From Marinifilum_A sediminis (GTDB lineage Bacteria; Bacteroidota; Bacteroidia; Bacteroidales; Marinifilaceae), in contig CANMCX010000001.1 in assembly GCA_947496465.1 (NCBI GenBank), positions 186,001-250,000 on the forward strand: 64,000 bases of DNA. The letters are read 5' to 3'. How positions within the stretch are numbered: position 1 is the first letter of the stretch; every line of letters begins with the position of its first letter. Position numbers and translations under genes: made by a program. Of this stretch, positions 55,301 to 62,029 are shown piece by piece. The notes beneath the pieces are model-generated. The model made no database searches, was not told the DNA's origin, and worked only from the letters and a program-made list of their open reading frames with translations.

Positions 55301-58224
55301 TAATAGCAGAAGACAAAGTAAAAACCTATGGTGAAGCAAATCCAGACTTAACACTAAGCTATTCTGGTTTTGTGAATGGTGAAGATGCAACTGTACTGAC
55401 AAGCCAACCTACACTCTCTTCAAATGCAAATGAAACCACTGCTTATGGTTCAGCTGATATCCTGCTTTCAGGAGGAGAAGCTGATAATTACGCTTTCAAG
55501 TATCAAAACGGAACATTATTAATCAACAAAGCGATATTAACTGTTACAGCAGATGATAAAACCAAGAACTACGGTGAAGCAAATCCTGAATTGACTCTAT
55601 CTTACTCTGGTTTTGTGAATGGTGAAAACAAAACTACTATAAGTACAGAGCCAACTACCTCATGCCTGGCAACCAATTCTACGGAAGTTAGTGGTGTTGA
55701 AATTACTGTGAGCGGAGGTTCGGCTGACAATTACGATTTTGACTATGTAAATGGAATGCTTTTAATCAACAAGGCAGAACTATTTGTTAGCGCTGATAAG
55801 CAAACAAAGGTTTATGGTGAGGTTAATCCTGAATTTACTTTGAGTTATACAGGCTTTGTGAATGGTGATAATGAATCTGTTTTAGATAGCAAACCTACAT
55901 GTTCTTCTCTAGCCAATACGCAAACAGATATTGGTGATGTCCAAATTGTGATTAGTGAAGGTCATGATGACAACTATAATTTCAATCTGACGAATGGAAT
56001 TCTAAGTATTACTAAAGCAGAACTAACCGTAATAGCAGAAGACAAAGTAAAAACCTATGGTGAAGCAAATCCAGACTTAACACTAAGCTATTCCGGGTTT
56101 GTAAATGGTGAAAACGCAAGTGTGTTGACAAATCAGCCTTCACTTGCTTCAACAGCCGATGAAACGACCGCTTATGGTTCTGCGGACATTCTTGTTTCAG
56201 GAGGAGAAGCTGATAATTACGCTTTCAAATATCAGAATGGTATATTATTAATAAACAAAGCCATACTTACCGTTACAGCAGATGATAAAACCAGGAATTA
56301 CGGTGAAATCAATCCTACTTTTAGTCTAAACTATAATGGGTTTGTTAACGGTGAAAACGTGACTGCTTTGAATACGGAGCCAACTGCCTCATGCCTGGCA
56401 GACCAAACTACAGAAGTTAGCGGTGTTGAAATTACGGTGAACGGAGGATCGGCTGATAACTACTACTTTGACTATGTAAATGGAATGCTTTTAATCAACA
56501 AGGCAGAACTATTTGTTAGCGCCGATAACCAAACGAAGACTTATGGTGAAGTCAATCCCGAATTTACTCTAAGCTATACAGGTTTTGTGAACGGTGATGG
56601 TGAATCTGTTTTAGATACCAAACCAACATGTACTTCTCTAGCCAATACGCAAACAGATATTGGTGATGTCCAAATTGTGATTAGTGAAGGTCATGATGAC
56701 AACTATAATTTCAATCTGACGAATGGAATTCTAAGTATTACTAAAGCAGAACTAACCGTAATAGCAGATGACAAAGTAAAAAACTATGGTGAAGCAAATC
56801 CAGACTTAACACTAAGCTATTCCGGGTTTGTAAATGGTGAAAACGCAAGTGTGTTGACAAATCAGCCTTCACTTGTTTCAACAGCCGATGAAACGACCGC
56901 TTATGGTTCTGCGGATATTCTTGTTTCAGGAGGAGAAGCTGATAATTACGCTTTCAAATATCAGAATGGTACATTATTAATAAACAAAGCCATACTTACC
57001 GCTACAGCAGATGATAAAACCAGGAATTACGGTGAAATCAATCCTACTTTTAGTCTAAACTATAATGGGTTTGTTAACGGTGAAAACAAAACTGCTTTGA
57101 GCACAGAACCAACTGCCTCGTGTATGGCAACTAAGGCTACCGAAGTTAGTGGTGTAGAAATTACTGTAAGTGGAGGTTCTGCTGACAATTACGATTTTGA
57201 CTATGTAAATGGAATTCTTTTAATCAACAAAGCAGAATTGTTTGTGACTGCTGACAACCAAACGAAGGTGTATGGTGAGATCAATCCAGAATTTACTTTG
57301 AGCTATACAGGCTTTGTGAACGGAGATGGTGAATCTGTTTTAGATACCAAACCAACTTGTTCTTCTCTAGCCAATACGCAAACAGAAATTGGTGATGTCG
57401 ATATTGTGCTTAATGGAGGTAACGACGACAATTATAACTTCAATCTTGGGAATGGAACATTAACAATCAACAAAGCTGAATTAACCGTAAGTGCTGATAA
57501 CAAAAGTAAGACCTATGGAGAGGTAAATCCAGAGTTGACTCTATACTATTCGGGTTTTGTGAATGGTGAAGATGAATCCGTTCTTACAAGCCAACCAACA
57601 GTTAGTTCATTAGCTGATGCCTCGTCAAATGCAGGTAGTTATGCAATTACTCTTGCTGAAGGTGCTGCAGACAACTACAGTCTTACTTATGCAGATGGTG
57701 CCTTAACAATTCACAAAGCTGAATTGACAGTAAGTGCTGACAATCAAACAAGAGAGCAAGGTACAGCAAATCCTGATTTAACTTTTAGCATTAATGGATT
57801 CGTTAATGGTGATGATGAATCTGATTTGGATGATCTTCCTGTTGCAACTTGTGAGGCAGATGAGAATTCAGAGGCAGGTGATTACGATATTATTGTAGAT
57901 TCAGGCGAGGACAATAATTATTTCTTTAACTACAACAATGGAGTGATGACGGTAACCATTGTAACAGATATTTCGGAAATTGAGGTTCTTAAACTGACCA
58001 CCTACCCTAACCCTACAAAAGATTGGTTAATTATCAACTGGACAGACAACAACACTCACAATGCTGAAATTCAGATCCTGAATATAAACGGAAGCTTGAT
58101 CAAAAACATTAACAATTATAATAATGGATCAAGAATAAATGTTTCGAATTTGAAAACCGGCACATACATCCTGAGAATAAAAATAGATAATCATTATCAA
58201 AGTAAGAGATTCATAAAAATCTAA
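49348..58224 (+). CDS. Giant secreted surface protein: FG-GAP propellers, MBG repeats, T9SS sorting domain
   Basis: The start at 49348 gives KIFTLIGFVLILLLSGSINSNAQ, a clean signal peptide; an ATG at 49288 would add 20 residues before it. The 2958-residue protein has 14 FG-GAP/integrin-type units (for example GDINNDGYDDIAITG), each with the Ca-binding DxNxDGxxD pattern, enough for two seven-bladed propellers. A fibronectin-like segment (HGFCWSTDPSPT, YFIRAFATNDSGTNYGEELTFTT) and an Ig-like part follow. Then come 23 tandem repeats of 81 residues with YGxxNP and YSGFVNGE (MBG/YGX type). The last 80 residues, LTTYPNPTKDWLIINW through LKTGTYILRI, are a type A T9SS sorting signal. It is probably a calcium-dependent adhesin held at the cell surface. 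Confidence 0.9.
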   Translation: MKIFTLIGFVLILLLSGSINSNAQKLLETFEESNNTGGNSGLGLCTDIVGDINNDGYDDIAITGRDSYYPTSRVFIYYGGKEFDDTPDLILEGDLGDASFGDAVSGAGDINQDGYDDIIVGSDEHNSNTGKAYIFYGGAEMDNVADLVLSGEGPEHHFGYGISRTGDINNDGYADVMIGAYGYNSNTGRVYIYYGGVTMDDVPDLILTGESPGDRYGTIISEAGDINNDEYADILIGAYGYSSNTGRVYVYHGGESMSTTPDLILTGETEGGNFGISISEIGDANNDGFDDFVVGGRSYYSDRRTFLYYGGLDMDNHYDNYLVEDNALSGYNKRILVSGAGDVNKDGYDDVVSLYYSLDHKKCRIYIHLGRERLNNYPDLTITEDSYYNGFRLTTGGDINGDGYDDLLFGHGAYDYYNGRVLLYYGSDEMDNVADFEILGEGKENAFGKSVSSAGDVNNDGFEDMLIGAQGFNKNTGRAYIYYGGIEMDFTPDVIMTGSEGVNTYFGNSVAGIGDVNNDGFDDVMIGAEAYVSNKGRAYIFFGGTDMDSKPDVILTGEEINNYFGCSFAGAGDVNNDGFDDVLVGAYGYNSKGRSYLFYGGSTMDNTPDLIMNTTINNNNFGLVVSGAGDLNKDGFDDFAIGALNGTEIYFGGSSMDNVSDVSISEGKASEFGKSVSKAGDVNKDGFDDIIVGDYSINSNTGRTYIFYGGTEMDNIPDVTLTGKGGDSYFGESVAGGGDINKDGYDDIAIGERAGYFGNERTYFYYGGAEMDNNPDVTIIEESRIVNLGNSISIVGDVNKDGFDEVMIGDFESPHNGKAFLYTMSPLPMVKTQRITDVTNQNATAKGNILDLGDTSPTAHGFCWSTDPSPTISNHILDKGAATTTGDFSGNINNLFVGTTYFIRAFATNDSGTNYGEELTFTTPKSDQAITFNALNNVTYGDANFELTATTSSNLGITYSSSDHSVAMVTGTTLSIVGVGTATITASQEGNDSYNAAAEVQQSITINKATLTVSADDKSKTYGDANPSFTKSYSGFVNGEDNSALTAEPTISSAADATTGVGSETITLTGGEADNYSFNNINGTLSINKAELVVTANNASKNYGDDNPAFTFNYSGFVNGEDASGLDTEPVASSTANALTNAGEVDITVSGGTDNNYSFKYVNATLSIQKTELTVTADDKSKIYGESNPELTISYSGFVNGEDASVFNILPIANSSANATTSVGSNLITVSGGVALNYNITYVNGTLDISKAELTVTSDDKSKTYGDVNPSFTKSYSGFVNGDDISALTAEPTISSAADATTGVGSASITLTGGESNHYSFNNVNGTLSINKAELVVTANNASKNYGDDNPAFTFNYSGFVNGEDASVLDTEPVASSTANALTNAGEVDITVSGGIDDNYNFNYVNATLNIQKTELTVTADDKSKTFGDANPEFTVSYTGFVNGDDARVLESEPVATSNADEKSDYGVALIRVLGGADDNYSFKYINGHLVVNKAELIVTANDKSKTYGENNPDFTLNYTGFVNDQDETVLSSKPILSTTADETTDAGSAIITVSGGVANDYYFTYINGTLDINKAKLTVSADDQTKTYGEANPNFTLNYNGFVNGENASVLDTEPVASSIANASTNVGDLDITVSGGADANYDFDYVNGTLAINKAELFVSADNQTKTYGEVNPEFTLSYTGFVNGDGESVLDTKPTCTSLANTQTDIGDVQIVISEGHDDNYNFNLTNGTLSISKAELTVTADDKVKNYGEVNPELTLSYSGFMNGEDATALTSQPTLASSADETTAYGSADILVSGGIADNYSFKYQNGTLLINKAIVTVTADDKTRNYGESNPEFTLNYSGFVNGENKTAISTEPTASCLADQTTEVSGVEITVSGGSADNYDFDYVNGMLLINKAELFVSADNQTKTYGEANPEFTLSYTGFVNGDNESVLDTKPTCTSLANTQTDIGDVQIVISEGHDDNYNFNLTNGILSITKAELTVIAEDKVKTYGEANPDLTLSYSGFVNGEDATVLTSQPTLSSNANETTAYGSADILLSGGEADNYAFKYQNGTLLINKAILTVTADDKTKNYGEANPELTLSYSGFVNGENKTTISTEPTTSCLATNSTEVSGVEITVSGGSADNYDFDYVNGMLLINKAELFVSADKQTKVYGEVNPEFTLSYTGFVNGDNESVLDSKPTCSSLANTQTDIGDVQIVISEGHDDNYNFNLTNGILSITKAELTVIAEDKVKTYGEANPDLTLSYSGFVNGENASVLTNQPSLASTADETTAYGSADILVSGGEADNYAFKYQNGILLINKAILTVTADDKTRNYGEINPTFSLNYNGFVNGENVTALNTEPTASCLADQTTEVSGVEITVNGGSADNYYFDYVNGMLLINKAELFVSADNQTKTYGEVNPEFTLSYTGFVNGDGESVLDTKPTCTSLANTQTDIGDVQIVISEGHDDNYNFNLTNGILSITKAELTVIADDKVKNYGEANPDLTLSYSGFVNGENASVLTNQPSLVSTADETTAYGSADILVSGGEADNYAFKYQNGTLLINKAILTATADDKTRNYGEINPTFSLNYNGFVNGENKTALSTEPTASCMATKATEVSGVEITVSGGSADNYDFDYVNGILLINKAELFVTADNQTKVYGEINPEFTLSYTGFVNGDGESVLDTKPTCSSLANTQTEIGDVDIVLNGGNDDNYNFNLGNGTLTINKAELTVSADNKSKTYGEVNPELTLYYSGFVNGEDESVLTSQPTVSSLADASSNAGSYAITLAEGAADNYSLTYADGALTIHKAELTVSADNQTREQGTANPDLTFSINGFVNGDDESDLDDLPVATCEADENSEAGDYDIIVDSGEDNNYFFNYNNGVMTVTIVTDISEIEVLKLTTYPNPTKDWLIINWTDNNTHNAEIQILNINGSLIKNINNYNNGSRINVSNLKTGTYILRIKIDNHYQSKRFIKI
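52363..57951 (+). repeat. 23 x 243-bp coding repeats with 729-bp higher-order periodicity
   Basis: Unit k begins at 52363 + 243(k-1). Units 1-3 and 4-6 are near-copies of each other as triplets. Units 9-11, 12-14, 15-17 and 18-20 are four copies of another triplet (54307-57222), with stretches identical at the DNA level, for example the segment GTCCAAATTGTGATTAG in units 9, 12, 15 and 18. Unit 21 begins a fifth, partial copy. Length is exactly 81 codons in every unit. Confidence 0.92.
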
Positions 58225-58292
58225 TCATCAGGAAATAATACAGTTTAAATCTAAGACGAGAACAAGCTTACAACTTCTCAATCTCAAATCAA

Positions 58293-58326
58293 AAAAGCGA
58301 TTGCACTATACAGTGCAATCGCTTTT
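58293..58326. terminator. Bidirectional terminator after the giant gene
   Basis: AAAAGCGATTGCACT and AGTGCAATCGCTTTT form a 15-bp perfect stem with a 4-nt loop. It serves the giant gene and the convergent transglutaminase-like gene. Confidence 0.93.
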
Positions 58327-58350
58327 AATTTTTAAATAGGATTCGAAGAA

Positions 58351-60912
58351 CTAGATCCGCTCAGTAGCTATTTCCAAATCCAGATTCTTTGAAGAATTGT
58401 TCCGCTTACGAGTTCTCACAAAAGTTTCCTTAACTCTCTGTGATTTCATCATGTATGGAATCCAAATCGCCGCACCTACTACACTCCTGGTTAGATCATT
58501 ATAATCAATAGTATCTGCACCAAGTATTTCTGCACCTAATAGGGTATCAATAATTAATCCCGCCAATACAGCCACTCGAAAGTAAATGTATAGCTTTGGG
58601 AAGATCGTTCTTTTCTGATGCATTAATACGATTAAAAATATCGCAGCCAAGATTGTTGCAATATTATAGATCAATTCAAAAAAGTAGAACCCACCGGATA
58701 AAAATGGCATGTTGTTATATAATTCTATAAACTGATCCCAGGTTGCCTGATTAAAATATCCTGAATCGTAAATTAAATATGCAATGGAAATAGGTGTCAT
58801 GTAAAGTCCTAGAGCTACCAATCCAAGCCAACCACCTATAGTTTCTCTTACTTGGGGATATCTTATCTCAGGTTTAAGCTCCCAGAGGTACAATTTCTTG
58901 AATACAAAAAACAGGCAAATCAATAATAGTACTGTAATGAATAATGCAGGACCAAATAATTTAAATTTAGTATCTACATTCACCCCCCATTCTATTGCAT
59001 ATTCACACTTATCACTTACAAGGTCATAATCTTTAAAATACCTTTTTAAATTCTTAACTGGCACATGATCTTTTAAGGTTTTATACCGATAACTTACCGT
59101 AACCATATGCGCCAATTTATTTACCGAAACATTGTAATTAAATTTAAAAATGTCATTCACTATGCTATCTGTTTCTTCTATAAATCCTAGCTCTTTATGT
59201 TTTGGCAAATGAAGATTTATTTTCAATTCTACATCTACTGGGTAATTTATTTTTAAAGGTGTGGTTCTTACCTGATCGTTTGTAGAATTCATGAACTCAT
59301 AAAAATTGTATGGATAAAAGCTCGAATACAATTCTATGGTGTCTTTCCCTCTATGTTCCCATAAATCTTCAATGTAATACTTCTCTACAACCTTGAATAC
59401 ATTGTTCTCTTCATCATCATGAAAACAGAGAGCAGAACCTTTTTGCCAACTTAAATTCTCATAATACTGACTGCAAAAATCCAAATAATCATCCTTATTT
59501 TCAGCCATTGAGGATCCAATATTCACACTTCTCTTTGAATTGGCCAACTCACCAGAAAAACTGCTTACAACTTCATATCTCACTTTTGAAACACTATCGG
59601 TTAACCAGAAATTCTCATTTATAACAACTTTTTTACAAGCATTTTCGGGAATGGTCTCAAGTGTATTGCTTTTCTGATCAATTACAAGTGCTTTTCCATA
59701 CATAGGATTCTGAATCTCACTCAAACCTCCCTTTTCACCATTACTTGTTGGATCGACCCAATATTCCTTACCCTTCCAAATAAATTTTACAATTACATGA
59801 TTAAAAGCAAATGGTGATGCCGAGAATTGATCGACAAACCTCTTGTGCTTTGTACTCACCAATGCAGGCCAGGCAGAAACTCCAATACGATTAAGCATAA
59901 GACTCAACAAATAAGATTTGTCCTTACAATCCCCAAATCGCTGATGGAAAACTCTTTCCGGGTGGTGAGGCTTGTGAGAGTTAACGCCATTACTCATTGC
60001 CAGATATCGAATCTCATCCTGTGTAAATCTGATTAAATCAATTATCTCTTCTTCTTTCGTACCAGATTTTTTATCTGCTAAAAACTCATCAATTCCCGAA
60101 CAATCAATATTTATTGGATACAATTCGAGCATAAATGAACGAACCTCATTCCAATTTTTAAAAGAACTAACCTCTGAACGCGGATAGGCATTGTGCCAAC
60201 TAGGTGTGTCGTCATCAGTAAAAATGGGCGCTACATTCTGCAAATCCCAAACCAGGCGTTTTACTTGTTTTGTGCTACGTAATTTAGGATTAGTGCCTCC
60301 GAACAGATTCTTAATTTTCACCTTCTTATCTCTGGGCAGCAGCATCTCATAATACAAATGCTGAATTTCTACATTGTAAGCCTGTGATACCATAGAATAA
60401 GCATAGTCTTTAAAAATGGGGTTGGCTCCCTTAAATGTATATTCATATTCAAGGATGTCACCTACACGAATATCTTCTAATATTGTAACCGCTGAATAAC
60501 TGCCATCATAGAGGTAACGATCCGCTTTTTTTTCATTACGCATCAACTCAACCTTACTCCTGTCTAACTTGTTTATAATTTTTCCATTGCGATGAACAAC
60601 GATTTTATTTATAACCAATTCCTGATAAGATGGATCGAAAGTAAACTCCAACTGAGAATTGCTTTGAACACCATCCTCATTATTTAATCGTATGCAATAC
60701 CTATAATTGTATTCTTTTGTAATTTCATTATCCTGCCAGTCTAAAAGCAGATAACTAATAGAACCTTCATTTTCCAAATTCTTTACATTACTATTGAATT
60801 TAACTTTTGATTTCCAAGATGGTGAAGGTCCTATTTTAAAAGTAGGTGTAGCTATAGATAAAAAGGCTTGACTCGTAAAAATCAGCACAAGTAGTAGGCG
60901 CAATAATTTCAT
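58351..60912 (-). CDS. DUF3857/transglutaminase-like membrane protein
   Basis: The 853-residue protein has a signal peptide (LLRLLLVLIFTSQAFLSIA), a DUF3857 domain (YNYRYCIRLNNEDGVQSNSQ to about residue 230) and a transglutaminase-like cysteine-protease fold with Cys in HQRFGDCKDKSYLLSLML, His in AFNHVIVKFIWKG and Asp in WVDPTSNG. After a strand-rich part, a first helix (ALFITVLLLICLFFVF) and a DUF2569-type four-helix region (ETIGGWLGLVALGLYMTPI) anchor it in the membrane. The catalytic part faces the periplasm. These proteins are common in Bacteroidota, but their substrates are unknown. It converges with the giant gene. Confidence 0.88.
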   Translation of the reverse strand: MKLLRLLLVLIFTSQAFLSIATPTFKIGPSPSWKSKVKFNSNVKNLENEGSISYLLLDWQDNEITKEYNYRYCIRLNNEDGVQSNSQLEFTFDPSYQELVINKIVVHRNGKIINKLDRSKVELMRNEKKADRYLYDGSYSAVTILEDIRVGDILEYEYTFKGANPIFKDYAYSMVSQAYNVEIQHLYYEMLLPRDKKVKIKNLFGGTNPKLRSTKQVKRLVWDLQNVAPIFTDDDTPSWHNAYPRSEVSSFKNWNEVRSFMLELYPINIDCSGIDEFLADKKSGTKEEEIIDLIRFTQDEIRYLAMSNGVNSHKPHHPERVFHQRFGDCKDKSYLLSLMLNRIGVSAWPALVSTKHKRFVDQFSASPFAFNHVIVKFIWKGKEYWVDPTSNGEKGGLSEIQNPMYGKALVIDQKSNTLETIPENACKKVVINENFWLTDSVSKVRYEVVSSFSGELANSKRSVNIGSSMAENKDDYLDFCSQYYENLSWQKGSALCFHDDEENNVFKVVEKYYIEDLWEHRGKDTIELYSSFYPYNFYEFMNSTNDQVRTTPLKINYPVDVELKINLHLPKHKELGFIEETDSIVNDIFKFNYNVSVNKLAHMVTVSYRYKTLKDHVPVKNLKRYFKDYDLVSDKCEYAIEWGVNVDTKFKLFGPALFITVLLLICLFFVFKKLYLWELKPEIRYPQVRETIGGWLGLVALGLYMTPISIAYLIYDSGYFNQATWDQFIELYNNMPFLSGGFYFFELIYNIATILAAIFLIVLMHQKRTIFPKLYIYFRVAVLAGLIIDTLLGAEILGADTIDYNDLTRSVVGAAIWIPYMMKSQRVKETFVRTRKRNNSSKNLDLEIATERI

Positions 60913-61113
60913 TAATCTGGGTTTAGTATTAGATTTTCTTTCCCTATAAAGGTAGGTGCTAAATTTATCAAAAAAATAATACCCGATAGTATCTAAAAAG
61001 CGCTATCTGAATTTACATCCTTTAATTAGAATCATTCAAAACCTCTCGTTTTGGAATTATTTTATAAAACTTAAAATAAGATAAAAGTACAAATCTGCCA
61101 CCCATACAAACAA

Positions 61114-61145
61114 AAAAGCGATTGCACTCTAATGTAATCGCTTTT
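61114..61145 (-). terminator. Terminator of the DUF3124 gene
   Basis: AAAAGCGATTGCA and TGTAATCGCTTTT form a 13-bp stem with one wobble pair, directly beyond the stop on the minus strand. The stem shares its first 13 bases with the terminator at 58293. Confidence 0.85.
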
Positions 61146-61151
61146 GTTTTT

Positions 61152-61658
61152 TTATCGCTCAATTCCCTGAGTAGTGAAGGACAAGCCCTGTTGACCACTG
61201 GTGGAAATCATGACCGCTTCGAAGACTGGTGCGTGTGCTGTTGGTGTGGTAGCCCAATTGAAAATGAAGTTGGCACCCGTGCCTCCCTCCTTGTCTTCCT
61301 GACCAATGACTACCTCGATGGTTTCCATGGGCTTAATGTAGACAGGCTTTTGAATGTAGGAACGAATTAAATCTCCATGAGTATTGTAATAGTCGGCTTT
61401 CATTAGAAACATGGTATCTGTAGAACTGATGTTTCTCATGCTAATGGTTGCCGTTAAATCGTAGGTCTGACGATCCGAAAACTGGTAAATCTCCGAGTAA
61501 ACCGACAAGTAGGAACTGGCTTGTTTCAAATCGGCAATTCGCTCTACCGAAGCCCTTCTCTCCTCCCAGTTAACTGGCTCAATGAAGTTTTTCTTTCTTT
61601 GCTCATCGCAGGATGCAAAAAATAGGATGAATACAATAAAACAAGCAAACAGTTTCAT
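61152..61658 (-). CDS. DUF3124 lipoprotein
   Basis: The 168-residue protein starts KLFACFIVFILFFASCDEQR, a lipoprotein signal with Cys at 17. The mature part has LSVYSEIYQFSDRQTYDLTATISMRNISSTDTMFL and YIKPMETIEVVIGQED, the DUF3124 signature, and ends in a short strand-rich tail. The family is found in marine bacteria, with no known function. The DNA of its C-terminal half is visibly richer in G and C than its neighbours. A TATATTTG element at 61708-61701 (minus) is the likely promoter. Confidence 0.85.
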   Translation of the reverse strand: MKLFACFIVFILFFASCDEQRKKNFIEPVNWEERRASVERIADLKQASSYLSVYSEIYQFSDRQTYDLTATISMRNISSTDTMFLMKADYYNTHGDLIRSYIQKPVYIKPMETIEVVIGQEDKEGGTGANFIFNWATTPTAHAPVFEAVMISTSGQQGLSFTTQGIER

Positions 61659-62029
61659 AGGCTACAATTTAATAAATGAGTATAAGACAGGTTCTACTAC
61701 CAAATATACCCATTCTAAGTTTGGAAATGAACTGTTTAGTAATACAATTGCTTAAAAATTAAGTTCCCTTCCTATTTCTTCACAAGCCCATCTCCACTCC
61801 TTTTTTCACTCTCCTCACACGTAAGGAGTCAGTCAATGAAATTCTTGCTATAAATTTATTTTTTGTTTACTAATTATTATTCGTTTTGTTTTCATAACTT
61901 TGATCTAATAAAATGATGACCTTATTTAAAAAGGTGAACACTAACCTATAAGGTTTGTATTATTCACCCGCTAACCAATTAGGGTACAGACAAGTAAAAA
62001 TAAGGATTTACAAGTAAACAATAGACAGA
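61659..62029. promoter_or_regulatory. 371-bp region upstream of the HEPN-STAND gene
   Basis: No gene is visible. It holds the DUF3124 -7 element on the left, TAACTTTG at 61895-61902 as a possible -7 element for the right-hand gene, and a nested inverted repeat at 61933-61968. Confidence 0.5.
61933..61968 (+). promoter_or_regulatory. Nested inverted repeat in the leader of the HEPN-STAND gene
   Basis: The outer arms are GGTGAA (61933-61938) and TTCACC (61963-61968). Inside lies AACCT/AGGTT (61943-61947 with 61951-61955). The transcript would fold into a two-step stem about 60 nt before the ATG. Confidence 0.5.

Noticed and set aside
52363..57951. Possibility that the regular repeats are a CRISPR array or a non-coding satellite
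   Set aside because: Units are 243 bp, stay in frame throughout and encode a known surface-repeat type; no spacer structure and no cas genes.
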